From Cycas panzhihuaensis (taxonomy: Eukaryota > Cycadophyta), in assembly GCA_023213395.1 (NCBI GenBank), contig CM041465.1:37083741-37147740 (forward strand): DNA of 64,000 bases, written 5' to 3'. Under the pieces are notes generated by a model. The model saw only the letters and a program-made list of their open reading frames with translations. It had not been told where the DNA came from and did no database searches. Position 1 is the first letter of the stretch; the number at the start of each line of letters is the position of its first letter. This document shows, in pieces, positions 34,749-46,905 of this stretch. The translations under genes and the position numbers were made by a program.

Positions 34749-35162
34749 TGTTAAACTTTCAACATGGAGAGCATTCAACATCAACAAGATCAATGGACAA
34801 AATGGAAACTGTATTAGCTCAGATTAAAGATCACTACATCATGATACTAGCACACCACAGACTCAACAAGAGACTCCATGATGACTTGATGTCCCTACTC
34901 TACCTCACTTCCCTATTTATATGTCATAGGTGGGAATATGAGGGTGAGGTGAGTTACATGTAGGACAAATGACCTTTAACATACCTAATGACTTTTCACT
35001 TACTAATCGACCAATGACCTTTCAACTTCTTACTTAACAATATTATAATATGTGACCCTTAAACTCTAACATAATAGTTAGGACTACAACATTATTGACC
35101 CTAAGACACAACTTACACGTAAATACATTAAACATTTACATATTAAACATTATCTTCTACCA
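34749..35162 (-). repeat. E 5' LTR
   Basis: TGTTAAACTTTC to CTTCTACCA, 414 bp, collinear with 558-972. Confidence 0.88.
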
Positions 35163-35166
35163 CTTA

Positions 35167-35237
35167 CGTGACAAATTCGAACAGTGTCGACATGGCCTCG
35201 GTATCATAATTAAGGAACTCATCATTAAGGGAGGGTG
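35167..35237 (+). pseudogene. Element Z: last codons of pol, resumed after E
   Basis: The frame RDKFEQCRHGLGIIIKE...KGGC and stop completes the copia RNase H tail interrupted at 557. The Z polypurine tract AAGGGAGGG overlaps the last codons, and the terminal Cys and stop codons run into the LTR, as in B and D. Confidence 0.85.
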
Positions 35238-35698
35238 CTAGAAGAATTAATGATGTATTCATTATTTCAACATTTAATATTTGTAATTGCATTATACATT
35301 TGTTAATGCAAAGTTATGTTAGTAAGTCATGTTAGTCACTTTATCGACTCAATGTCATAAAGTGTATTGTAAATATATTTTAGTCATGTTAATGTTAGTA
35401 GTTAGTCATTATTTATAGTTGTGAGCCTAATGCTCATGGGGTTGCAAATGCACACACTACATTGTAATTTGTAATGTATATGTAATGTTGATCATACAAG
35501 GTGCCACTAGCCACCTTGCATGATCAACTCCTCTCATAGTTTCTTGCCTCTTTGTAACTGCATATTTTGTATATATGAGGTAGCACCTTAGGTAATGTAT
35601 GAAGTATGAATGAATGATATTTTTAGATATTGATTTTGGAGACTGTACAAGTTCCACCTCCTCAATTTTCATTGTGTTATTGTTCTCTTTGTCTTGCA
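35236..35698 (+). repeat. Z 3' LTR (right edge uncertain)
   Basis: It starts TGCTAGAAGAATTAATG directly after the polypurine tract; the mate lies left of the window. A plausible end is TGTCTTGCA at 35698, but without the mate this cannot be confirmed. It includes TATTTTGTATATATGAGG (about 35562-35580) as a TATA-like site. Confidence 0.65.
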
Positions 35699-35735
35699 GA
35701 TCCTAAGTGGAAGGTGGCTCCAAAACTTGTTCCTT

Positions 35736-36061
35736 TATATTATTGTACTCATATGTAAAGTACATTTAAGTTAGTTAAATAATCAATCAGTCTCTTAGAA
35801 AGTTAAGTAGTCAGTTAGTTGGGTAGTTAAAAGACAGTTTTGAAGTGGTTACTATGCCCTCATTATAAATGAGAGGCCCCTTTATTGTAAAAATCATCTG
35901 TGAATACCAATGTTCATTAGTGATCATCAATGAGTGTATATTTTGTGAATGTAAGCCAGATTTCTAAGATAATAGAAGAAAATTTATTCTATTACCTCTT
36001 TGGCAATCCCTATGTGATGGGTAATGTTCTCTGAGACTACATTCTCCACGATTGCACATTA
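35736..36061 (+). repeat. I 5' LTR (left-truncated)
   Basis: It matches 46955-47278, including AAATGAGAGGCCCCTT and GTTCATTAGTGATCATCAAT. The end CACATTA corresponds to CACATCA of the 3' copy. Confidence 0.8.
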
Positions 36062-36063
36062 AT

Positions 36064-36080
36064 TTTGGTATCAGAACATG
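36064..36080 (+). other. I primer-binding site
   Basis: TTTGGTATCAGAACATG follows the LTR; matches initiator-Met tRNA except GAAC for GAGC. Confidence 0.8.
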
Positions 36081-36871
36081 TTTTCCTGAAGGGACATTAA
36101 TTTCAAAGTTTTCTAAGCACGTAGAAGGTGTATTGATAACAGTACGACCAATTGTATAGACGCGGGGTATGGGGGGGGTGTGTGGGAGGGGATTTCTCAG
36201 AATTTGATGAAATTTTACCAGTAGGTGTGAAATTGTACAGACACTATTTTGTCCCAAAGGAGCATTATCAAATTTTGTCTCTAAAAGCGAAAATATGTAG
36301 AAAAGTAGAGATACAAGTTTGAGGCTTCAACTGCAGATTCCTCTTAGATTTCTTAGTCATTTTCTTTGACATTGATCTTAATCTCTTCCTTTCAACCATA
36401 TCTATATTTCAAGCATAAATTTGTTGCATTTAATATCATTAAAAAAAGAAAAAAAGAAAAAAATTGATTTGAAACCCTAGCCACCATTCGCTGTTTTGAG
36501 TCAAATTTCTCTTAAACTAGAGATCCAATCAAAAAATTGACTGCAAATTTGGATAAGCATCGAAAAGATCTTGAATCTGAGTCCAACTTCAAATTTTTCA
36601 CTTTTTGGCCGTACTTTTTCATATAATTGTATAATCGTATGGATCCGTAAAGTCTAGGACGTATATTTGTCTTTCAATATATTTTCTCGTTTTAGACATA
36701 TTCTCTTGTTGTCTAAAAGTTGAAAATTTCTTCTTGTCATTCTAAAATAAGAAAAAAACCAGTAGTTTCCTATTGTATTACGAGCATATAGCAATAAGTC
36801 CACACGGTAGGCATGCCTCATAACAAAACCCATTTTTCCATATTTATTAAAGTCCATTGTTTGTCAAGCTC
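36081..36871 (+). other. Element I leader
   Basis: No supported gene; contains a GGGTATGGGGGGGGTGTGTG purine/G-rich run (about 36164-36185). Minus-strand ORFs at 35964-36257 and 36654-36857 have no motif. Confidence 0.5.
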
Positions 36872-38425
36872 AACATGCCTTGCAAAGGTAAATTGATTTC
36901 TTTCAAGGAAGAAATGGTTGAAGACACTGAGCAAAGATTAGAAGAGCCTTTCGTTGACTTTTACACAAATGATGGAAACCTTGCAACAACAAGCAATTGT
37001 TGAAGTCTAGATGATGCAAACTATGATGATGATGTTTCAACAAATGATAGCACAATAGGCATAACAAACACAATTCCTCTTACAAGGTCAACAGACTCTG
37101 GTTCCCACAACAACTCCCATCCAATGATCATAGTTCTAATTGGATATGAAAATCTCCATTCCAACATTTGATGGTTCTATCAATGCCATGGCTTAGATGG
37201 ATGGTTTTAGAGCCTTGAGGCATATTTGAAGTACCAAAATCTCACTGACTCACAGAAGATCTGTGTGACAGAGATACATTTGATTGATGAAGCACTAGTA
37301 TGGTGGCAAACCCATGTTAGAAATCTGTCTGCACACTAGAGATAGGCCATGACCTAGTGGAATGACATTAAGTCAACTCTTAGAAACATATTCTATCCAT
37401 TGAGATACAAGGGTGATTAGATGAAGAAGTGGTTGCACATTTGTCAGCAACCCATATAATCTATACAATAGTACATTGGCTCTTTTCATAAATTATTCAT
37501 TATACTCGAAGCAACCAATGGAGAAATATACTCAAATTGAAGTTTCTAGGAGGACTATCTCCATATCTACAAAGGGAAATGGAGTTGCTTGATACCCCTT
37601 TGTTGGACTAGGCTTTTCGCTATGCTCTAAAGATGGAAAGAAAGATGTAAAGGAAGACACCTCCACAACAACAACATCCACCAGTTTAGCACCAACAACC
37701 TTTCAATTAGAGAAAGGAAAATGATGCAACAGAACCTTTAGTAGTAGAGAAGGGAAAGTATTGTACATTACATAAGTCCCAGAACCATTTCAATGAAGAA
37801 TGTTGGAAGCAAAAGGAGTAGTACAAAGCCAAAGTGAAGACCTTGGTAGTTGAAAAAGAAAACAACACACCAAACGAAGAATCTAACACGTCAAACAAGT
37901 TAGTAGAAATACTTTTTACAAATTCGATGGTGATAAATCCCAATATAGTCTTGATGCAAAAGGACTATGACGCTTTAGCCAGAGAAGCATTGTTTATGCA
38001 GAATTGCCAAATTAAACACTGTATCGTACTATGCATTATTGACAATGGCAATTTGAAGATTTTGGTATTAGAAAAACTTATTAGGGAACTCAATCTCCCT
38101 ACAGAGCCTCATCCCAATTCCTATACATTTGGATGGGTTCAAAAACAAAGGAGAGGACCACAAAGAAAGATTGATAGAGTCTATCTTGTAACATTTGCAA
38201 TAAACCCTTATATAGACACAACCACTTGTGATGTAGCTCCCATGGATTGTTGTGAAATACTTCTAGGGAGACCCTATCAATCAGATAGAAAGATAGTATA
38301 CTATGGGCACACTAATGTATATCAATTATAGAAAGATAACAACACTTATGTACTTCAATCTTCATCCTCTCCAATTACTTCAAGGATGGGTACGCAAGCT
38401 ACTAGACTCACCTATGTTGTTTGAG
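36872..38425 (+). pseudogene. Element I gag and retropepsin-like protease (broken)
   Basis: A possible start MPCKGKLISFKEEMVED is at about 36872. The gag capsid region (about 37150-37560) reads ISIPTFDGS, LEAYLKYQNLTDSQKI, DEALVWWQTHVR, WNDIKSTLRNIFYP, the usual Ty3/gypsy gag pattern, with many stops. A zinc-binding-like CTLHKSQNHFNEEC is at about 37755. The open frame 37834-38331 is the protease region: IDNGNLKILVLEKLIRELNL where gypsy elements have DGGS, then VAPMDCCEILLGRPYQSDRK. The active-site Gly-Gly/Ser is changed (DNGN), so activity is doubtful. The frame stops at 38331, and D is inserted at 38430. Confidence 0.8.
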
Positions 38426-38430
38426 AAGGT

Positions 38431-38960
38431 TGTTAAAACCTTCATATCCTAAGCGTTAAGTCTTGACCATGGACATTAGTATTTTTGTCACTTTAGGCTT
38501 TTATCCTAAAGTGTTCATTTGTTTGATTATAAAATTGTCTTTTGTCTTGTAGTGGCTTTTCTCACATGTGCTTGTGAAAAGTCAACTTTGGATGGCTCCA
38601 TCCTTATCTTTGAGGAAAATAGAGTCCTAGTTAGATTTGTCTTGTATTGTTGATCAGTGACATGTGGTGAGATCCTGATCGTTCAATCTCCTTTATAAGG
38701 AGTCCTATTTTCCATGTTTTGGCACGTAATATGTCAGTTAGAGTTATGTTGTTGTAGCATCTCTTGTAGGTGAAGTCTAGAGATCAATTCTCCTTCCTAC
38801 TTGTGTCCATAATAGATTGAAGTTCAATGCTCCTCCCTATTGTCTTCATGTGTTGTACTCCAAGTTTTCATTAATCTAAAGTTTTAGTCCTTGATATTAT
38901 GATGTCCTATCTTGTTCCTCAATAGATTCTAGTGCTTGTGTCATTTCCATTTGTCTTTCA
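38431..38960 (+). repeat. D 5' LTR
   Basis: TGTTAAAACC to TTGTCTTTCA. It contains CACTTTAGG/CCTAAAGTG (about 38490-38514) and a TATA-like CTTTATAAGG near 38690. Confidence 0.93.
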
Positions 38961-38961
38961 A

Positions 38962-38978
38962 TTTGGTATTAGAGCATG
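38962..38978 (+). other. D primer-binding site
   Basis: TTTGGTATTAGAGCATG, initiator-Met tRNA match with one C to T change. Confidence 0.85.
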
Positions 38979-41717
38979 GCGTTTTGAGGAGCGGATTCAA
39001 GGCTTCGTCTCACTCCAAGTTTGGTGACAACCTTCGCCATACGAAGACGATCCAACAAGAGCAAGGATCAATTTCTTCATAGGTTTATTGTTAAAGGACT
39101 TTTGTTAACACTTTTAGGTTGCAAATTTTTTCAAAGTATTTTTATGCAATTGTGTTGCATATTTGCATTTTGGAGGCTAATTTTGGTGAGCAAAAAAGGG
39201 GACGTTGATATCAAGATTTACAGGTGATTGGGAGCTAATCTTCATGTGTTCTTACACAAGGTCAAAGTTGTGTTGCAATCATTGCATTGTTTTTGGCAAA
39301 GCTTTGTGAATAAGCTTATCTTTTTGAGATGATATTGGCTGCTTTATGAAGTTTTTTTAAAGCCTCTTTAATGTGTATGAAGAAGTGATATGTGCAAACT
39401 TCTTGAAATCATTAATTATTTCAAGATTTTTTAATTTTGCACTTTGTTGCCTTAAAAAAGGAGGTTACAAAGGGAGAAAGGTGGCTGTTCAGTGGTTCTC
39501 TATTGGTCTTGTTACAAGGTTAAATAAAAAATTTACAAGGGTTTTTACCTGAAATTATTTTCATTAAAGAGAACATGTATTAAACTTTTTTTAGAGCCTT
39601 TCTTTATGTTTGACGGTCTTCTTTGAGCCAATAGATGGTTGGCTCACTTTATTGTTGATTGAAAAAAAAAAAATGATATGCAAATATTTGTGGTGGCTCT
39701 TCTTTTCACCTGGTAGCCTCACTTTAGTTTTGATAACTGTCATCGTTGATGCGAACTGGGTTGCCACAAAGTTTGAGGACCTTCATCAAAATCCTTCCAA
39801 GGAGATGAACTTCTAAAGACTTCAATTCAAATTATTTCACATATGAGTCCCAAGCATATGAGATGTTTCAACACTTCACAAGGTAGAATGGAAGGAAAAC
39901 AACCTAACTACCTTCCTGAAAAGCAATTGATCTTAAAAAGACTGTAGGATTAGCATGTACAATCTATTAAGGCGTTGGAGACTTAGTGGAATGCTTTATG
40001 CAGTCTTGGGCTAGAAAGCTTTGGAAATTCCTGTGGTTCCCTAGTTGGATGCATCTCTAACGGCTCTCGGCCTTGCTCTCTCTCTCTGGACTAATCTATC
40101 CCCTAGCGTGGCTCCCTCTTGTGGCGTTATCTCTGTTTTTGGGTGGCTCCTTTTCATTAACGACCCTACTCTTCCCGTTCACTTCTAGTGGCTGTCTTCC
40201 TATTGAACAGAGCTCCTGTTAACGGCTCCCGTCGATGATCAGTTTGTGTGGCGTCTTCTTGTTGCCTACGTGGCATATCAAGCACCTTAGTGCTCTGTTC
40301 GATCTTCCATGGATCAAGCTCCTTGGTGCGGCTCTCTTCACCTGTAGGTTGGCTTTGGTCTCATCCATGGCGCATCACTGCTAGTCCCTCCGTGCGGCTC
40401 TGCAATATCATCCGGCGTGTTGTACTCCTTTGTCTGGCATTAACGTCTCTCCTGTGTTACGTAGTGTAGCACCAACTCGTGCTCTGAGACAAGCTCCATG
40501 CGTAGTATCGATTAGCTCCTTTCGTGTGACCTGTGGCTGCTCCCGTCACGTTCAACGGCGCTCTCAGCTTCATCAAGTCCGCCCACTGATTTAGTAAATC
40601 TACCCACGGGTTCAGCACGTAGATTTGGTCTGGTAAGGAATTCGTTGTCGCCACCACATTCACGCGACTCTAAATATTTCATATAGTTTAAAACTATATG
40701 TTATACAATTTGGAATATGCTTCGGCATATTTATTTTTTAATTTCCTTTTAAAACTTTAGTTTTCTAACGTTTAATCTTTAATCTCAATTTTTAACTTTA
40801 TTTCAACATTGTAAAAGCCTTTTTACATTTTGTTTAGTGTGGTAATCACACTAGTATTTATTAAAAAAAATTTGCAAGTATTATTTTGAGTCTAAAATCA
40901 CTATTATAAAGTGATTTTATCATCTTTTTTCGAGAAATTACTTGTTTTAATGACACTAAGCTCCCTGCGAGGTGACTTAGATCATTAATTTTGGGTTCAA
41001 AAGTGATTTAATTCTATCTTCTTCAAAGGTTTTTAAAGTGTGTTAATCACACTATTTTGTAACGGTCTTCCAAGTGTATTATGGTGATTTAAACACCATT
41101 ATTTTGGCTTGTTTTAAACCTTAAATTGTACTAGTTAAGGCACTTTTGCTCACTGGGCTCCTTGTGTTGTGACCCAATTTTAGTGAGACTCAACTCCAAT
41201 CACAAAAAGGGGACAAAGATCAATATAGACTTCAAATTTTTGGTGTGTTGGGATCATTTTTTGATCCCACGTGTTCGTGGTGGACTTGCTTCATTATTGG
41301 CTTGTTTATGCATTAAAATTTATGATGTTTAGCTGTTGATTATCTGACTTTGAGATCATTTTTTGTACTTAGTTGCATTACTTGACATTCAAAGCAACTA
41401 CATTGCATTTTTGAAGTCTTTTTGACAAAGTTTACAGCAACAGAAAAAGCCTACAAGCACTTATTTCAGCACTAATTTAACCCACTTTTAATCATTAAAA
41501 CATTAAGTGGGGAGGCTTGAAAAGAGTTCTTACTCTGCCTCAAGTACCGATAACTTGGCCAACGTTGATCCCATCATCAGGTTGGACAACTTGCAAGCTA
41601 AGCCCTCTATTCGGTCCACAATTGTTCAGTCTTGTACTGATCATCTTTGGATATTGAATGGAACTTAATTGACGTCAACTCAAAAGTTTCCAAGTTTCAT
41701 TTGGTACATTAATCAAG
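38979..41717 (+). other. Element D 5' leader (2.7 kb)
   Basis: No supported gene. A GC-rich block (about 40040-40680) precedes AT-rich sequence. AAGCTCCCTGCGAGGTGAC at 40958-40978 and GGGCTCCTTGTGTTGTGACC at 41155-41174 are copies of the shared leader motif, 197 bases apart. ORFs such as 39021-39227 and 40248-40469 have no motif. Confidence 0.75.
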
Positions 41718-44700
41718 ATGGCGACACAAATGCTCAATGCAAACACCATTAAGTTAACAGGTGCTGAAAACTATCTTACATGGAAGAAGCAAGCTAAAAA
41801 TTTGTTGATTATGAACGAGTTGTGGGGTTATGTGTCAGGTAAAATCACCAAACCCAAATCAACTCTTGATTCTGCTAATCCACGAAATTTAATTCCTTCT
41901 AATCTTGTTGCATTAGCTTCTTTTAAAGCAAAGGATGAAGTCGCACTTGCTTTTATTCATCTGTCTATTAGTGATAGTGTTGATCAGAATATTGAATCTG
42001 CATTGACTTCTAAAGTTGCTTGGGACATGATTGTTTTTTTATATGAACGAAAAGTTGATGCAAGAATTGTCATGTACAAAGCTAAATTGTTTAGTTTAAA
42101 GTATGTTGCTCCAATGGTAGCCTATTTATCTTCAGTAAATGCTATAAGTAATCAACTGACAACATTTGGAAAACCAGTCACAAGTGAAGACTTGGTCACT
42201 GCGACAATTCATGTTTTACTTAAGAAGTATAATGGTTTTATCTCTGACATTTCACGAAATGGCACTTTGTCGATTCTAACTTTCAATGAGTTAGAATGTT
42301 TGTTGCTACAAGAAGAAGAAATATATTTGCAGCAAGATGAGGCAACCACATTAGGTGATTTTTCAACCAAGTTTAAATCCAAGTAGCCATTTCAGCCCAA
42401 GCAAAGTTTTCTGAAGAAATTTAGTAGTCTTAGCGTGAAATCAAAGACTGTCATCTGTCATTACTATGGCAAAGTTGGCCACATTCAACCTGATTGCAAA
42501 AAACGACAAAGTGACTTGCAACAACCACAACAACAACAAAATCAACAACAACAAAATTAGCGTAAGTAGCAACATCAACGGCAATAGCACCAGCAGTAAC
42601 AAGGACCAACTTGAGGTGCATTCCGAGGTGGTCATCAAAGAAGGACAAATTGTGGTGGCTTTCAAAGCCACACAACTCAACATGATCTAAATGACATGAC
42701 CTTTTTTGCATATAGTGGCAGTCACAATGATTATACATGGATCATTGATTCTGGTGCATCACGTCACATGACAGGTGATGCAGATATATTATCAAATTTT
42801 CAAGAATGCAAGGGAGAAATAGTGACATTTAGGGACAATGCCACTGTAGAAATATCAGGTGTAAGTCAGATTGCACCTCATGATCAACATTCTGCATTTC
42901 TTAGCGGCAATGTTTTCTTAGTTTCTGGAATGCCCAAGAATTTACTCTCTGTTAGTCAGCTTGATAAGCAACAGATGAGTGTGTTGTTTAAAGATAGGAA
43001 ATGTGTAATCAGAAATAAAGAGGACCACATAGTTGCAGTCGGTCATGAAGATCGTGGCCTCTACAAATTAAATACGATATCTTGATCATCTCATGCCTTT
43101 GTCTCCCATTTTGTAAATAAGACTCAACTATGGAATGAACAACTTAGACATCTTAATTTGGACAACATTCGGCAGATGTTCAGACAAAAAATGGTTTATG
43201 GCTTATCCAAAATCTCTAGGGGTAATTGCCTTTGCGAATCATGCCATATGGGGAAATAGCATTGTGAACCTTTTGAGAAAGGTAAGGCTTGGAGAGTTCA
43301 ACATCCATTGCAACTTATACATTATGACATTTGTGGTCTCATGACCACTCGGTCTCATGGAGGATCATCATTCTTCATGACATTCATTAATGATTACTCA
43401 CATAAAGTGTGGGTCTACTTTCTGAAGCACAAGTCAGAAGCTTTGAACAAATTTAAGGAATTTAACCTTGCAGTTGAAAATGAATCAAGCATGCGCATCA
43501 AGATACTCATATCCGATAATGGTGGTGAGTATACATCTAGGGACTTCAAACAATTCTGTGTTCAAAATGGCATCAAACGCCAATTTTCTACGCCTTATAC
43601 ACCACAACAAAATGGTGTGGTAGAAAGGATGAATAGAACCTTGGTCAGTAGGGCGAAAGCCATGATGCATGCCAAAGTTCTCTCGTTAGCATATTAGGCA
43701 GAAGCACTTCACACTGTTGCGTATCTATCAAACCGCAGCTTGACTTTTGCACCTTCGAGCATGACACCCAAGGAGGCCTGGACTGACCAGAAACCAACGG
43801 TCAGTCACTTACACACCTTTGGATGCACGGCCTACATGAATATTCCTCATGAGCAAAGACAGAAATTTGATGACAAAAGTCTCAAATGCATCTTTGTTTG
43901 ATATGCTCCTGGCAGCAAAGCATATCGTTTATTTGATCCCATTACTAAAAAGATGCATACTTCACGAGATGTTGTCTTTGTAGAAGACAATCGGAGATCG
44001 ACATCAATTCTCTTCCTCTCTCCCTTGACAAAAGCAAAGCAATTCTTGAAGAATCTGTCCCCTCAAGTTCATCAACTCCTTGTTCTTCATCTGCACCTAC
44101 TGCTTCTTCTTCCTCCTCATCTTCCTCGAATCCTTCATTGTGTCCTCCTTCTTTCGAAGTTCAACAATCATCTCCATCACAGGACCATGAAGTCACATCG
44201 ATGAAGAAGCTGGCCAAATGGTATATGCAGACTATTGCAGATTCGAAGATTGTTGAAGGCAAGCGCCCATCCAAAATGCGGCCACCAGCCATTGTCAATT
44301 ATGCACTTATGGCTGAAGTGCTTACTGCTTCTGAGCCTTCCACTTTTAGGGAGGCAAGTACTGGCGAAAAGTGGCAGTTGCCATGGATGATGAGATCCAC
44401 TCAATCCATCAAAATGACACATGGGATTTGGTTGAATTACCACCTGACAAACAAGCATTAGCTGTAAGTGGATCTATAAAATCAAGTCTGATGGTACTAT
44501 TGAGCGACATAAGGCTCACCTCGTTGCCAAAGGTTTCAAATAGTAAAAAGGCATTGATTACACTGAGACATTTGCACTAGTGGCCAATATGAACACCATC
44601 AGAATTGTTATGGCCTTAGCTGCATGCAAGTGGCCATTGTATCAGATGGATGTCAAAAGTGTCTTTCTTAATGGTGATTTGACTTTGGAGGTCTACCTGG

Positions 44701-45848
44701 AACAACCTCCTGGATACATTTCTGTCAGCAATGAAAGGCCTTGTATGGTCTGAAATAGGTGCCACGTGCTTGGTATTCCAAGATCGATGATTACTTTTTA
44801 CAGCACAACTTTCATCGATCCACATCTGATTCAAACCTGTACATCAAGGTTCAAAACCAACACATCACAATTGTTGTTCTTTATGTTGATGATTTGATTA
44901 TCACAGGCAATGATGCAGATTTGATTGAGCGTCTCCAAAGGGATTTGAAAAGAAGTTTTGAGATGATAAATCTCAGACTTCTTCACTATTTTCTCGGCAT
45001 GGAAGTGTGGCAACAACCAGGTCACATTTTCATTTCCCAAGCCAGGTACACTTGGGATATTTTACAGCGATTCAGAATGGAAGACAACAAACCGTCACCA
45101 ACACCTATGGAGACATGCACTAAATTGTCGATGAACGAAGAAGGGAAACCTATTGATTCCACCCTTTTCAGGCAACTAGTGGGTAGTCTCATTTACTTGA
45201 CTAACACTAGACCTGACATTTCATATGCGGTTGGAATATGTTCCAGATTCATGATTAGCCCAATCAGTGACATTGGAATGCTGCAAAACGCATCCTCAGA
45301 TATCTCAAAGGTACTTTGCAGTATGGTCTTCAGTACACACGTAATGAGAACTTCACACTAGAAGGGTTCTCGTTGATTGAATTTGGATGCCAAGATAGCT
45401 GGAAATTCATCTCAGGTTATTGTTTCAACCTTGAGTCTGCTATTGTTTCATGGAGTTGCAAAAAGCAACCAAATGTTACGCTTTCCTCCACTGAAGCAGA
45501 ATACAAAGCTATTGTCAATGCAACTTGTGAGGCTATTTGTCTTAAACGGATTCTTGAAGATCTTGGGCTTGAGCAAACACTTCCAACACCATTTTATTGT
45601 GACAATTAGAGTGTTATCAAAGCTGCCAAGAATCCAGTGAGGTCCATGCACACACCAAGCATATTGAGGTCCATCACCATTTTATTAGAGAGCATGTGCA
45701 ACAAGATGAAATTGACCTCGTTTACAAGACGGCCAATTAGCAGCTAGCTGACATCTTCACCAAGCCACTTGGAAAAGAGAAGTTTGAGCATTTCAGAAGC
45801 AACCTTGGCATTCGACTTAATGCTGTATCCATTCAGGCAGGGTGTTAG
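41718..45848 (+). pseudogene. Element D gag-pol polyprotein (broken)
   Basis: Gag is open from MATQMLNANTIKLTG at 41718 to 42386 (NLLIMNELWGYVSG, LYERKVDARIVMYKAKLFS), then a TAG. The knuckle is CHYYGKVGHIQPDC (second Cys to Tyr), followed by a Gln/Asn-rich linker. Protease is open from 42696 with IIDSGASRHMTGD, active site intact. The GAG-pre-integrase region is frameshifted near 43081-43310. The integrase core (43308-43697) has D in HYDICGLM, SDNGGEYTS and VERMNR. After linker breaks RT shows LYVDDLIITGNDADLIERLQ (about 44880-44940), and RNase H ends VSIQAGC at 45848, overlapping the LTR. Stops and shifts occur near 43697, 43898, 44461, 44578, 45270 and 45607. Copia assignment is firm. Confidence 0.93.
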
Positions 45849-46377
45849 AACCTTCTTATCCTAAGCATTAAGTCTTGACCATGGACATTGGTATTTTTGT
45901 CACTTTAGGCCTTTATCCTAAAGTGTTCGTTTGTTTGATTATAAAATTGTCCTTTGTCTTGTAGTGGCTTTTCTCACATGTGCTTGTGAAAAGTCAACTT
46001 TGGATGCCTCCTTCTTTATCTTTGAGGAAAGTAGAGTCCTAGTTAGATTTGTCTTGTATTGTTGATCAATGACATGTGGTGAGATCCTGATCATTCAATC
46101 TCCTTTATAAGGAGTCCTATTTTCCATGTTTTGGCATGTAGTATGGGAGTTAGAGTTATGCTGTTGTAGCATTTGTTGTAGGTGAAGTCTAGAGATCAAT
46201 TTTTCTTCTGACTCGTGTCCATAATAGGTTGAGTTGAAGTTCAATGCTCCTCCCTATTATCTTCATGTGTTGTACTCCATGTTTTCATTAATCTAAAGTT
46301 TTAGTCCTCGATGTTATGATGTCCTATCTAATTCCTTAATAGATTCTAGTGCTTGTGTCATTTCCATTTGTTTTTCA
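45843..46377 (+). repeat. D 3' LTR
   Basis: TGTTAGAACC to TTGTTTTTCA, 535 bp, followed by the AAGGT duplication. Confidence 0.93.
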
Positions 46378-46382
46378 AAGGT

Positions 46383-46905
46383 ACCAATCTATTTGTGAGA
46401 CTAGTGTCTGCACTAGACACCACACATATACAAATTTTTCTTCAGACATTTTTGCCACTTGAGAAAGGAGATTTCTCATCGATCGAGAGTTCTATTGAGG
46501 AGAAGATAGATCATTTTCATACCTTGCTAATGAGTGCACTTCTAGCAGGTTCGCACCCAGCATAGGCAACACAACACCGCATTGTACCAAATATTGAGGA
46601 AGGGTACAATAAGATAAATGCTACACCTTGTGTTGATTCTTCAGTGTCCATTGGACACACACCTACAGAGGCATTCCACTTGACAACTATTGATGAGAAG
46701 CCTGGAGTGCAGTCAGTGATTGTCAAGTAGGATTCCTCAACCCCTTCAACAACACTTCTTGGTATTAGATGATCTCAACTAGTATCATCTCACATCCTAG
46801 TAAACAAAAAGAACACATGGTCCACCCCAACCATTGCAGATTACTTTCTGCCTATCAATAGAGGATTAAGAAATTGGGGACAATTTCCTTTTAAGCAGGG
46901 AGGAA
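46383..46905 (+). pseudogene. Element I, 3' segment after D
   Basis: One frame stays mostly open with two or three stops: SSIESSIEEKIDHFHTLLMS, then IVPNIEEGYNKINATP, HTPTEAFHLTTIDEKPGVQS, and WSTPTIADYFLPINRGLRNW before the purine tract. The run of coherent coding up to the LTR suggests the end of a gypsy-type polyprotein, but no catalytic motif is present. What it does is unknown. Confidence 0.45.

Larger units (their letters stand above)
558..35162 (-). mobile_element. Element E: non-autonomous LTR retrotransposon, minus strand, host of A and F
   Basis: Two LTR copies of about 415 bp in the same orientation bound the element. On the minus strand the 5' LTR is at 34749-35162, a PBS matching initiator-Met tRNA lies at 34734-34748, and the 3' LTR at 558-972 is preceded by a polypurine tract. 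The flanks are CTTAA (553-557) and CTTAC (35163-35167), a 5-bp duplication with one mismatch, and the host copia ORF resumes across the insertion. After subtracting A and F, E is about 4.5 kb. I see only a gag-like fragment and two unrecognised ORFs, and no RT or integrase. This resembles a LARD or other non-autonomous copia derivative mobilised in trans. Boundaries are well supported; lineage is inference. Confidence 0.85.
38431..46377 (+). mobile_element. Copia element D (+ strand), complete copy of the A family
   Basis: LTRs 38431-38960 (530 bp) and 45843-46377 (535 bp), exact TSD AAGGT at 38426-38430 and 46378-46382. The PBS is at 38962-38978, the leader 38979-41717, gag-pol 41718-45848. 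It is 7.9 kb and matches A in LTR, leader and protein. The two copies lie in opposite orientations about 16 kb apart (A right end to D left end). Confidence 0.95.
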
